Origin: Aurifilum marmelostoma
Taxonomy: Eukaryota > Ascomycota > Sordariomycetes > Diaporthales > Cryphonectriaceae
Assembly (NCBI GenBank): GCA_027559495.1
Contig: JAMXSV010000021.1
Location: 930,001 to 994,000, forward strand
Direction of reading: 5' to 3'
DNA length: 64,000 nt
In this document: one piece after another, positions 13,201-23,650 of the stretch
How positions within the stretch are numbered: position 1 is the stretch's first letter
How the letters are laid out: each line of letters begins with the position of its first letter
Translations under genes and position numbers: made by a program
The notes under the pieces: generated by a model
The model's input: only the letters and a program-made list of their open reading frames with translations
Databases searched by the model: none
What the model was told of the DNA's origin: nothing

Positions 13201-14379
13201 TAAGGCGTATATATGCATAGCTTCCTCTTGCTATTATATATAGGGATCTTATAGTCCTAATTAACTATTATCCCTTTATAGGCAATCTTTCTCTTTTAGG
13301 GCTTTCTTAGCTGCTTTCTAAGCTAATGCCTTAGCTTATTATTAAGCATACTTATATTGCTTTTTGCTGCATTGCTGCATATGCTAGGCGTATGCTTTAT
13401 TCTGTATATAGATAGTGCATTATTCTACTAGATATTGCTACTACTTGCGTTTCTTATTTATATAAGGTTTAGGGTAATCTTCTAGTAGACTAATAAATGC
13501 ATTATAGTATTTTTTATTTAGTACTTCCCTAAACTATAGTTCGGATTCTTTATATGCCTAAATAAGTTATCCTTCTTCCCTAATTAAGAACTATCTATAT
13601 TTAACCTTTTTCTTAAAATAGATTTAGTAGCTATAATAGATATATAAGATCTATGCTAATTAATAGTATTTAAGGTAGAATGCATTAATCTTAGGATCCT
13701 TTAGTTTATCTGCTTTATAATTCTAAAGTAAGATGCTTCTAAAGAGGGTTTTTAGAAGTATTCTATATATAAGGTATTCTATTTAGATATTAATATTTAG
13801 GTTATTAGAATTAAGGCTACTGCATTAGGTAGTTAGCACTAATTCTTCTAAGTTATTTATATATTATTATATAATAGGTTCGAATAGGATATTAGATTAT
13901 CTATCCTAGAAGGTCCCTTCTTCTAGAGTAAGTATTTCTATAATATATTCTTCTATAGGGGCTAGAGTAAAGTCTGCATTTTCTAAGTTATTATCGCGCT
14001 TATTATAGGCTAGAGATGCTATAGTATCCAATATATGCTTATTATAGTCTATAAGCTATGCAAGATAATACTATAAGGGAAACTTCCCTAAGTTCTATTC
14101 TTCTTTAGATCTCTAATCCCTAGGATTAGTGGAATAGTCTAATTATTCTTCTTTAATAGAAGCTTTACCTCTAGTAATAAGTTATTATTATCCTTTAGGT
14201 TTCTAGGAGAACTATCCTAAACCTTCTTTTTTTAAGAGATATAATATGCAATTATTATTATAATATACAGTCTAACTAAAAGATTTATAATTAATAAAGT
14301 CTATTATTTGCTTTATTAAAATATTTTTATTTAGATAATTAAGTTCTTATTAAATAGCAATATTAAGCTATTATCTCTC

Positions 14380-15300
14380 TTAGATAAATTGCTATTATTT
14401 CCTTTATAATTATTAATATTCCTATGCAAAGTATCTAGGCTTTCTATAATTAAAGCATGCCCTATTGCCTTTGCCTTAGTTCTAAAAGTTATTATATTAA
14501 TGCATAGCATCTAATTCTATTAGGCTAGCATATATACTACTGCTCTGCGCTATACTTATATAGCTCTATTATTTGCTTTAGTAGTTCTGCTAAGGCTAGT
14601 AGCATTTTCTACTATTAGCTAGGGCTCTAAACTTCTATAGTTATTTATTGCTTTTGCAGTTTTTCTCTTATTATTATTTAAAGATACAGTTATTAATTTA
14701 TACTACTATTATAATATATTCTGCTAAATTATTAGATTAATCTATTTTATATAATTTATCTTTAACCCTATTCTTTAGTCCTTTATAAAATTAAAATATT
14801 AATGCTTTATCTTCCTAGCTAACTTATTCTATATATTGCCTAAATTTAGCTATATAATCTAAAGCAGCTTTAGTTTATTTAAGGTTTATAAGATTGCATT
14901 CTGCTATGCGCTTTTTATCTAGGTTGCTAAATGCATTCTTAAGTGCTTTCTTAAAACTTTTAAATAAGTTAAAGATAGCTTTAGTTTCCTTATTACGATT
15001 ATTGGATATAGTTAGGTTATTAAGGTAGTTTCGAAGTAAAGGTTCGAACTAGGCAAGAGCATTGCCTTCTAACTAAGTTCCTGCAAAGACTGCCTTCTCT
15101 CCCTTATTTATAAACTAGGCCGGATAGTAAAGGAAGTAGGCCTTGCACTAAGTAATAAAAGCTTAAAGAATACCCTTTAATTCTTTATAAAGAATAAGTT
15201 TATCTATCTTATAGATCTTAATCTATATATTACTAAATTCTTTAAGTTCTTAAATATAAGCCTGCAAAGCTATAATAGTTTATTATAGCTTAGCGCTAGT
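14380..15300 (-). pseudogene. gag remnant of the nested element
   Basis: The - strand keeps a recognisable retrotransposon Gag segment, ALAQFEPLLRNYL followed by FNLFKSFKKALKNAF (about 14,930-15,060). It then has the typical downstream helix containing LKQTKAALDYIAKFRQY. Further downstream is a CCHC knuckle remnant reading CFNYRKPRYFAQEY (about 14,420-14,470), originally of the form CFNCGKPGHFARECR. Stops break the frame in several places. The start was not determined. A gag with a zinc knuckle ahead of pol is the expected layout of a gypsy element. Confidence 0.75.
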
Positions 15301-15407
15301 CTAGATTCTGCCTATAGTAGAGAAGATTGAAGTCTAGAGAGATATTATATTTCTATATTGCTTAAGAAAGAGTATACTAAACTATATTTAAATAAAAGTT
15401 ATTAAAA

Positions 15408-15939
15408 TATAATAAGCACTACTATAATTAGAATATATAATAAGTATATAAAGGATTTATATTAAGCAAGAATAATATTAAAGTATAATCTAAAGAATAT
15501 AAAAATAACTTTTAAAGTCTTCTATAATATATTATTAGCAGTAAAGCTATTATTTATATTAAAGGTAATACTTAAATTAATAACTAAAGAGCTATATACT
15601 AGATCTATCTAATAGTAGCAAATATATCTCTTATATAACCTATTCTTTAATTCTTTATTAGTAATATTAGTTTCTTTCTAGCAGGGGTAGGCTAGAGTTG
15701 ATATTAAATCCTTTAACTAGTTAACTAAGTTAATACTGATTTCTTTAACTAGTTAATAGAGTCGATATCGATTCCTTCAACTAAGCAATCTTTATAACCC
15801 TAACCCTGGCTTATATAATCTCGTTGTGCTAGTTCTGTTCTAGAGTGTTGGACTCCCGGCTCCCTATAGTCCGTTCTGTGTGGCCTTAGTGCTGTGCCGC
15901 AATCTTTATTGTGACCTGCATATTGGATAGGTCATAATA
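15408..15939 (-). repeat. LTR of the nested element, right copy (5' LTR in element orientation)
   Basis: This is the 532-bp partner of 8243-8774. Its last 150 bases are nearly unmutated (CCCTAACCCTGGC, TTGGACTCCCGGCTCCC, GTGGCCTTAGTGCTGTGCC), whereas the left LTR has T for C and A for G at these places. The rest of this LTR is strongly converted to A/T. It contains a short CCCTAACCC stretch near 15,797. Confidence 0.9.
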
Positions 15940-17420
15940 TAAGAACTTATATTTATTAAGAAATAAATAATAAAATATACTAATATTAAAAAAATTAAAG
16001 AACTAATTCTTAAGAAAAAAGATAAGATTTATCTTTTTTAATAAAATATTAAAATAAAAAAACTTAGCAATAAGCTTAATTATAAAAAGCTTAATTTATT
16101 TAAAATTTTATAGAAAATTTTACTAGTTAATTATAAATTTATATTTCTTTATAATATAAAAATATATCTAATTTTCTATATTTTACTATTTAAATCAGCA
16201 CTAAAGAATATAAAGATTAATAATAATATTAAAGTTAAAAATAATAAATTAGAATATAAGATTAAAAGAATTCTTAAATATAAAAAATAAAATAATATAC
16301 TAGAATACTTAGTTAAATAGAAAAATTATTCTTTAAGCAAAAATATATAAGAATCTCTAAAAAATATTACTAATATACTAAAATAACTTATAAAGTATTA
16401 ATTTAAGAAAAAATAATTATAATAGTAATTAATTAATTAGGAAAATAATTAAATATTTTTACTAATTAAGGAAAAATGCTAATTATAAATAGATTAGCTG
16501 CTATAAGAATTAGTTAAGAGATTAGCTAATAAGTAAAGCTTACTTATTTAAGAAAAATCTAACTAATTATAAGAATAAATAACTAATTTAGAAAATTATT
16601 AATTATATAAATACTAAATAAAATATTTACTAATTAAGAAAGAATAATTAGAAAAATATCTATTAATTTAAATTAGAAAATAATAATAAGCAAATTATAA
16701 CTTAAAAGGCCTTTTTAATAAATTTCTCTATCTTAAAGCAAAAACTAAAAACTGCAATAGGCAATCTCTTAGCTAGAAAACTAAACTAATTTATTATAGT
16801 ATTTTCTATATTTATAAAGTTTTAATTAAAACTCCTAAAGTTAGAAATTTTAGCAGAAATAGCTATTTTCTTAGAAATTATCTCTTATATAATCTTAAAA
16901 GCATAATAATGCTTCTCTTTAGCCTCTATCTAATTAAGCTTTTCTATATAAATAATGCTATAATAAAGGGCATATTTTATTTTCTCTAACTATATATATC
17001 TTTATTATTAAAGATATATTAGCTTAAGCATTTATTACTTAATCTTATTCTTTAAGCGCTAATGCTATATTACTATATTTTGGAGCTTTTTAAGTAAAGG
17101 ACTTATAATATTGCATTTTAATTAACTAAAGTATATATATTTAATATAGCGCAAAGAATTATATAGAAAAGCTTTGCAAATATTAAGATCTTAATTCTTA
17201 TAGTAAAAATAAAAAGGCATTTTAATAAAGTTCTTAAAAAAATAAGAAACTAAAAGATTATAATTATAAATGCTCTTAGAAATAGAAGAAGATTTTTAGA
17301 TATAAGAATTGCTAATCCTATTTAATATAATAAATTAGAAAAGTATAATAGAATAGTAAAAGGACTATAGAGAAGCTTATAAAAGATTATTTAGAATAAT
17401 AATTAATAGAAGGAAGATAA
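15940..17420 (+). mobile_element. Retrotransposon copy 2, 3' portion of internal region
   Basis: Copy 2 resumes after the nested element. The chromodomain-type tail of pol lies at about 15,990-16,430. Next comes the antisense accessory frame, with its start codon at 17220 on the - strand, reading MPFYFYYKN and more mutated than in copy 1. The segment aligns with 2485-3964 along its length. It is not coding today. Confidence 0.8.
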
Positions 17421-17888
17421 TATTATAATCTATAATAATTAGAATATAAGGCATAGAGGCTACTTAAGGCAAATCTTTTAGTGCTAAAAGTTTAATACTT
17501 ACTTATAAAGCTATACTATATTTATATAATCTTAGAATTAGGGTTATAGAATAATTATATTAAATTACTATATAGTCTAATATATTTAAGAATAATTATA
17601 TTAACTTATTATATAGTTAAGAATAGTTATTAAAGATTAAATAGATTATATAGTTTAGGCATAACTATCTTTTAAATATATATAGATAGTTTATAGTTCT
17701 TTAGTTATTAATTTAAGTATTAGATTATATTAATCTAGTAGCTCTAAAGGCAGTAAGCATTATAGTGCAATTATAGTTATAATTACTCTTTATATTCTAT
17801 ACTTTAGGAGAAACTTAGCATTGCTCTTGCTAGCATAAACCCCTTATATATCCAGATTATTATTATTAATACTATAGTGCTTATTACA
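17421..17888 (+). repeat. 3' LTR of retrotransposon copy 2 (468 bp)
   Basis: This is identical in length to 3965-4432 and similar throughout. It starts TATTATAATCTATAATAATT and ends AGTGCTTATTACA. The sequence after it does not match that after the first LTR, marking the true right end of the tandem element pair. Confidence 0.75.
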
Positions 17889-19080
17889 CTTATATACTTA
17901 TTACTTTAATTTATTTAAATTTATAAAGATATACTCTATTTTCTATATAAGTTTGCTATAGCCTATTAATAATAATCTATTACTAGCTTAAAGAAATAAC
18001 TCTTTCTTTTTTATTAAAATTAATAGCTTATAGAAATAGAAGATTAATAAAATCCTAGATTTATAATAAAATTATTATAAATATAGAAATCTTTAGCTAA
18101 AATATATTATTAAATAAATTAGTTATAATAACTTAAAAGAAATTCTAGCTTTCTATTTAAAGAATATATAGAAAGCAATTTATAATTATTACTACTATTA
18201 TCTATTTAAGCTTAGCCCTTAGCTAATAATAGAACTTAATCTTATAAAGCTTAGTCTTAAGAAAGAGAATAATATTATAGATATAGCTTGCTTACTACCT
18301 TAGATTCTCTCTTTAGCCTAGAGAGAACTTAAGAGTTAGGGTTAGAATATATAATTCTGCCTTAAATAAAACTTCTGCTCTACTAGCCCTATTTGCCTAT
18401 TCTATATTATAGCTCTTTAAGCTATATTTTAACTACCCAGCCTATATCTGCCTAATGATAGTGCTTATTAGTCTATAGTAAATAGAATCCTAAACCCGCC
18501 TATTTGCTATTTGCCTAACTGCCCTGCTGCTACTATAATAATATACTTATTATATACCTTAGTTATAGCAGTGCTTATTTATATAAGCTAAAGAGGGAAT
18601 TTAAGGCAGCAGTAGGCTATATTTAAAATATATTTATAAATTTAATAAGCGAATTATAATATATTTTACTAAGTATATTAGCATTATATTTCTTCTTATA
18701 ATTTATATATTAAATAAATTATAATAAAAATGCTTTAATGCTTATTATTTTAATATTATAATTTATATATTATATAATTTATATATTATATAATTTATAT
18801 ATTATATAATTTATATATTATATAATTTATATATTATATAATTTATATATTATATAATTTATATATTATATAATTTATATACTAAATAATTTATATAATA
18901 TATAATTTATATTATTAGAATTTATAAATTAAGTTTATTATTTTATTTTTAGAATTATATAATATTATTTATATTTATTTTATTTTTTATTAGAAGCTAA
19001 TTTATATATTAAAATATTAAAATCTTAGGCCTTTAAAGCGCTAGCCTAAATGCTAAACTCTTATATAGAAAGGATTCACC
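17889..19080. other. AT-rich flank without recognisable gene
   Basis: This stretch has very low G+C and a TpA-rich composition like the retrotransposons, but no alignment to them that I can see. A few better preserved patches (18,290-18,620) carry isolated C/G-containing words, including a telomere-like TTAGGGTTAG at about 18,334. They give no readable protein. It is probably an older repeat remnant. The block ends near 19,080, where normal base composition begins. Confidence 0.6.
18760..18905. repeat. Tandem repeat, 16-bp unit AATTTATATATTATAT, about 8-9 copies
   Basis: The unit repeats exactly seven or more times from 18760 and then degenerates (CTAAAT, AATATAT variants) up to about 18905. 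It is pure A/T and could form cruciforms. No function is evident. Confidence 0.9.
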
Positions 19081-19379
19081 TCTATTCTTTAATAAAAATG
19101 GGTTCTCTAGTTTCATTACACATAATTCTAGTTAAATGCTTGGACGCAGAACTGGAGCCTGTGTGCTGGTGATAAGACCCGAAATACTCACAACTCTATC
19201 CTTTCCAATGCTGACTCCGGATTGTACGTAATCATTTTCTTGGTTCAGGTCAACATTTGACTTTCCTAGGTAAAGGAGCCCGGTCAAATCCCCGCTTCTC
19301 TCGACAGCATGCGAGCATGTCCAACCAGAACCGCATACATGAGCGACCGACTTCATAACGATAACCCCATCCTCCTGTA

Positions 19380-20651
19380 ATGATACTTCCTTCGCAGCGT
19401 CTATTCAGACGCGTGCGACGGCAGAGGCGGCCAATTCAAGCTCTTTTGGTGCTGCTCTTCCTCCTCGACACCCTCGTCCTCCTCTACCATCGACCTCGCA
19501 CGACGCGGATGCATCCAGGCGACGCGGTCGACCGCAACGACAACACGACCGTCTTCATCGCATCCGTTCACAGAAACACCGGGAAGATACTCCCAGTATG
19601 GAGCGCTGCTGCACTTGCTCTCGTTGACCACCTCGGTCCCGACAGGGTATACTTCTCCGCTCTGGAGTCTGGGTCGCAGGACGACACCAAGGAAAAGCTA
19701 GCTGCCCTGAAGGGGCAGCTGGATGCGCGCGGCGTGCCCAATACCGTGAGTCTGGGCATGACGGTCTACGAGCAGCTGGAAGAGATGTGGGCGCGCCCTG
19801 ACCCCTCAGGGCCGCGAGAACAAGGCTGGATTTGGAACCAGGAGGATAAGCTGTACGATCTGCGGCGGATCACATATCTCGCAGGTGAGCGCAACAGGGC
19901 AATGGAGCCGATGCGGGAGCTGGAGAGACGGGGCCTGAGGTTCGACAAGCTCTTGTGGATCAACGACGTAGTTTTCAGCGTGGAAGACTTCGTCACGCTG
20001 TTGCACACCCGGGGGGGTAGCTACGCAGCAGCGTGCGCCATGGATTTCAAGTATTCATCGACTTATTATGACACGTTTGCGTTGCGTGACTACGACGGTC
20101 TGAAGACGGTCAGCAACTACTGGCCCTGGTTCCTGAGCCCGACCTCTAGAGAAGCGGCGCTGCGCAGCGAGCCTATGCGTCTCGAGTCTTGCTGGAACGG
20201 TATGATTATTTTTGATGCGGAACCTTTCTACGGCGAACAGGCCCTTCGGTTCCGAGCAATCCCGGACAGCCTGGCGGACCTACACCTTGAAGCGTCCGAG
20301 TGCTGTCTGATACATACGGACAACCCATTGTCAATGAGGCCAGACAAAGGGGTGTGGCTCAACCCCAATGTCAGGGTGGGCTACAGCGCCTCTACGTACA
20401 GAGCAGTTCAGGGTAAGGCAGGGATCGTATTCCCAGGACCAGTCACGACCGTCGTAGGCGCCTGGGCGAACCGTTGGCTGCGTTGGAGAGCAACATTGCA
20501 ACAGCACCTTGAAAAGGTGACGGTTCTGAAGAGAGTCAGGCAGTGGAGGGAAGCCACACCGCGTGGTGAGCCACTGAGAAGTGAGACTGGGACCTCGTGC
20601 CTCATCAATGAAAAACAAATCATGTGGATGAACGGCTGGAAACACCTCTGA
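19380..20651 (+). CDS. Alpha-1,3-mannosyltransferase, CMT1/CAP59-like (GT69 family)
   Basis: The 423-residue single-exon protein matches the cryptococcal mannosyltransferase 1 family (GT69), Golgi enzymes that transfer mannose from GDP-mannose. Residues 1-16 are basic (RRVRRQRR), and residues 20-37 form one hydrophobic signal anchor (ALLVLLFLLDTLVLLY), so it is a type II membrane protein. The body carries family landmarks: VFIASVHRNTGKILPVW near 58-74, YFSALESGSQDDT near 93-105, KLLWINDVVFSVEDF near 210-225, and CWNGMIIFDAEPF near 292-304. The CCLIHTDN motif lies near 329-336. Length fits the family. It is the first intact gene beside the RIP block, only about 300 bp away, with no stop or TpA excess. 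The exact polysaccharide or glycolipid substrate is unknown. Confidence 0.85.
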   Translation: MILPSQRLFRRVRRQRRPIQALLVLLFLLDTLVLLYHRPRTTRMHPGDAVDRNDNTTVFIASVHRNTGKILPVWSAAALALVDHLGPDRVYFSALESGSQDDTKEKLAALKGQLDARGVPNTVSLGMTVYEQLEEMWARPDPSGPREQGWIWNQEDKLYDLRRITYLAGERNRAMEPMRELERRGLRFDKLLWINDVVFSVEDFVTLLHTRGGSYAAACAMDFKYSSTYYDTFALRDYDGLKTVSNYWPWFLSPTSREAALRSEPMRLESCWNGMIIFDAEPFYGEQALRFRAIPDSLADLHLEASECCLIHTDNPLSMRPDKGVWLNPNVRVGYSASTYRAVQGKAGIVFPGPVTTVVGAWANRWLRWRATLQQHLEKVTVLKRVRQWREATPRGEPLRSETGTSCLINEKQIMWMNGWKHL

Positions 20652-20959
20652 AATAGGAGCCAGCGGAAATACCCACGGCACGTTGCCTCGACGGCGTGCG
20701 GATCATGACATGCGGGCGCGTGTTTCAAAGCTCTACACGCCCCCCCGTCATGCATAATCGAGTTCTCAAGATTGTCTTTTTCCTGAACAATGGTAACCTA
20801 GCCCACCCCAAAGGGTTCTAACCAAACGCCTAAACGCTCTGTGATGCCCGAGTCTAAGTGTTGTAGTTGTTGCAGATGCGGCTCTCCTTACTTGCCTCCC
20901 CGCCATCGCTCCCTAGTCGACCTGAGGAGTTGTCGACCGAGACCGAGTGCACCGCGGCG

Positions 20960-21836
20960 TTATTTGTTATGCCAGATAAAATTCCGCAACGAGTCCCACT
21001 CGTTGCTCTGCGCATAGATGTAGCTCATACTGCTCCTCAAGCTTGGCTGCAGATCCTCGGGGTGGTACCTGAACAGCCACATGACCATGCCCCAGCTCAC
21101 GCTCGCAAACACGGGCCAGGCATAGTAGCTTACCCGACTACTCGTCGGCTCCTTCGAAACGAGGGGTAGTGCAAATGGCGAGCCGTCCTTGACTGCCAGC
21201 CTGGCGAGGGCCAGGACCACACGCGCGAAGACGTAGATGACAATCTGCTGGTTAACGCTCGATATCTTGCCCGAGGTCCGAGAGCGTCCGCCGAAAACGA
21301 CATAGCCACCAAGCAGGCCCGCGACCAGCGTGTCGTATGGCCCCTCTTTGCCCGCCTCGCCGGGGCCATAGTGCTTCAGCAGCATGCATGTCAACTTGTA
21401 TATCGTCGCAAACTTGGCAAGGTTGCGCGCGTGGGTGCGGGTGGCGCGAAAGACGAGCCAGAGCTTCTCCCGGAAGCTGTAAGGAAGGTGAGCATCAGCC
21501 AAGCGCGTGGCCACTGGGCGTGGGGAGGCGAGGGAAGAGGGAACACAACGTACGTCCCGGATCGGAACAGGAGGATCATGACCAGCGCATGAGGAAAGCG
21601 GACTTTGGTCCCGTATACGGCGCCGTTGCGTGCGCCCTTGACGACGGCGAGGACGTCATGGTACCGAGGGTCGAGGATGATTCGCTCGATCGCGCTCTGT
21701 GGCAGGTGTCCAGCATATTCCATGTTAGCAACCAATACTGTAACAGCAATGCAGCCCACCGCACCGCACAGCACCTATGCAACCAAGCTTTGCTTCCTTC
21801 CTGACACACCTGTATGTTCTGTAGAGACGCGGACAT
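20960..21836 (-). CDS. Peroxisomal membrane protein 4 (PXMP4/PMP24-like, Tim17 family)
   Basis: Three exons were built by hand: 21836-21810, 21696-21554 and 21476-20960, giving 228 residues. Introns are 113 and 77 bp with GTGTGT/CAG and GTACGT/CAG ends. The protein starts MSASLQNIQ. It then contains the family signature LDPRYHDVLAVVKGARNGAVYGTKVRFPH split around residues 17-46, LVMILLFRSGTFREKLW across the second junction, and a GLLGGYVVFG Tim17-like membrane helix. The end, SLRNFIWHNK, is short and polar. PXMP4 homologues are multi-span proteins of the peroxisomal membrane; their transport role is not settled. The length agrees with about 210-230 residues for the family. The gene converges on the CMT1-like gene with about 300 bp between stops. 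Confidence 0.85.
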
Positions 21837-23650
21837 GGCTGCGGCTCTATCGAAGGTGCTCGATGCCGTTGGACCACCGATAGGAGGCTGAATGCAGGTG
21901 CAAGAAGAAGGGATAGGGAAGGAGGAGCAGTGTAGCAAGAGGCCGAGGATGGTCACGGCGGACACGATGCCTCGGCAAGTCGTTACTGCGAATAGGTGTG
22001 CTTGGTACCCGGCCCGCGCGAATACCACCAGCCTGGTGAACGCGGCAAACAGCAGAATGTTGCGCGAATATGGGAACGAGCAATGCAAAGATGGCGAGGA
22101 CCGGTATCAAGGTCTGCAGAAGACAGAAGCGCCTTCGAGTGGAATTGACGGCTTTCCTTTTCTATTCTTTCTTGAATGAAGTCGGTAGTCTGGAAACAAA
22201 GTCTGGGGTAACAAGCAGCCCCTGGCCAGGTTCCCGGTTGGTTCCCGCGAGTTCCCCCATGACGCACCCGAGAGAGCATGTTCCCTCGGCACTACAGGGC
22301 ACCACGACCAATAGCTACATACTATCTAGTATATAATCAGAAGTACTCGCTATGTACTAAATAGTATGCAGCACTATAGCTTAAGTCTTTTGAGTACAAT
22401 CCTATTCCATGTGACCGATCTTGATGCCCCTGCATGCCCGGCCTGCCCTCCGCTGCCCACTGACATGTGAAGGTAGAGATCCCCCCCCCCCTCCGAGGAA
22501 AAAAAGAGGAGAAAAACAAAAGAGGCCAGTAACGGACTCACTTGTGCATAGTCTTAGCCACTTGTTCATATTGATTTACTTTGGGTCAGCCTGTACAGAG
22601 GTACACAGCCCTTGCATTCACTAAGGCACGCAAGAAACCCACGTCCGCCATCTGAAGAACACGATTGTTAATATAAATTATTTGTCCTGATGGTTTATCA
22701 TACACGCTACTGATAGATAACGCGAGGTCTACAAGACAAGACAAGTCTTGCCGGGGCCAGGGGGCACCGGCTGACTTTGAAGAGCTTCAAATGCCTCGCC
22801 ATTCTACAAAGACGCGTCTTCCCCCCCCCCTCCCCCCCCCCCCCACCGTCCCAGTCCTCCCATTCAGGCCCCAAAATGTCCATCCCTCTCTTTTACTTTT
22901 TTGCCCCCCTCCCAGCCCATGTGATGTGTAAAGACTGCCAGAAAAGAAACGAAATCTCCAGGATGCCTCCACCAATATCGCAGACACCACGTTCAAATAA
23001 GCGTACATAGCCATGGTCTCAAGGACTCACAATTTTCCTAGCGACCAGCCCTCATCGAGACAAATATGTTGCCAGCTTAAGGGCGCCACCAGCTCCATTT
23101 AAGTGAAGCAAAGGGACTTCCTGTGCCCGCTCGACTTGGCGACCGGAGCCCATAAGCAGGCTGCATTGGGTATATGAAGAAAAGCAATCGAGAAAAACAG
23201 AACCAGGAATCTAGACAGGACGGCGTGCCTCGCCTGAATAAGGCATGCCGTCTACCCCAAGAGGGCACCAGCCCTTTGCGCCGCCCTGCGTGTACCGACA
23301 AAGGGAAAGATCGGTTGTAAATCGCCATCTTCGATGACGGTGATGTAGTCAGAGCCCTGATAAATTGGATCAGTCTCCAATGACGGATGATAATCGCAAT
23401 ACCGCCTTGGTGATTAAGTTCAGCGTCTGCCATGGTCTGGCAGAGGCCGCTGGGTCGAGTACTTGAGCTGCTTGCAGTTGACGAGAGGGCTTGAGACGGT
23501 CTTCTACGCCTGCCCGAAAAGGAGAGTCCACGTCGTGTTGTGGGGTCCATAGCCAACGAGGCGTCTCAAGCTCAAGACAAATGAAGCTTTAGGTATGGAT
23601 ATGTGGTTTTAGGTCAATGCGAAGGGTCGTATATAAGAGGTCGCCCAGCT
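21837..23650. other. Intergenic, no gene seen
   Basis: This is 1.8 kb upstream of the PXMP4-like gene and downstream of the bHLH gene. Only short incoherent frames occur. It contains long C tracts at 22,482-22,491 and 22,820-22,844. There are also AGTACT/CTAGTAT words around 22,315-22,380. No protein or structured RNA was recognised. Confidence 0.6.

Larger units (their letters stand above)
8243..15939 (-). mobile_element. Complete nested Ty3/gypsy chromovirus-type LTR retrotransposon (7.7 kb, RIP-degraded)
   Basis: A full-length element is flanked by two 532-bp LTRs and a TAAGA duplication, inserted antisense into copy 2. Read on the - strand from 15407 it has a gag matrix/capsid segment and a CCHC zinc knuckle. 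Pol follows in the order protease, RT, RNase H, integrase and chromodomain, and then the 3' LTR. It is related to the host elements at nucleotide level: RT and integrase blocks align closely. It is less mutated, keeping many G/C bases in gag, at 9000-9430 and at its outermost edges. Stops interrupt every long frame, so it is dead. It inserted after copy 2, since it splits it. Confidence 0.9.

Noticed and set aside
1..19080. Chromosome end or mitochondrial DNA as explanation for the AT-rich block
   Set aside because: No terminal TTAGGG array, and the block consists of RIP-mutated gypsy elements joined to ordinary nuclear genes.
19132..19356. 74-residue frame on the - strand at the isochore border
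   Set aside because: No family resemblance, no leader or splice context; it lies in the promoter of the CMT1-like gene.
23077..23556. 159-residue frame on the - strand downstream of the bHLH gene
   Set aside because: Arg/Ser-rich translation without domain, probably 3' flank.
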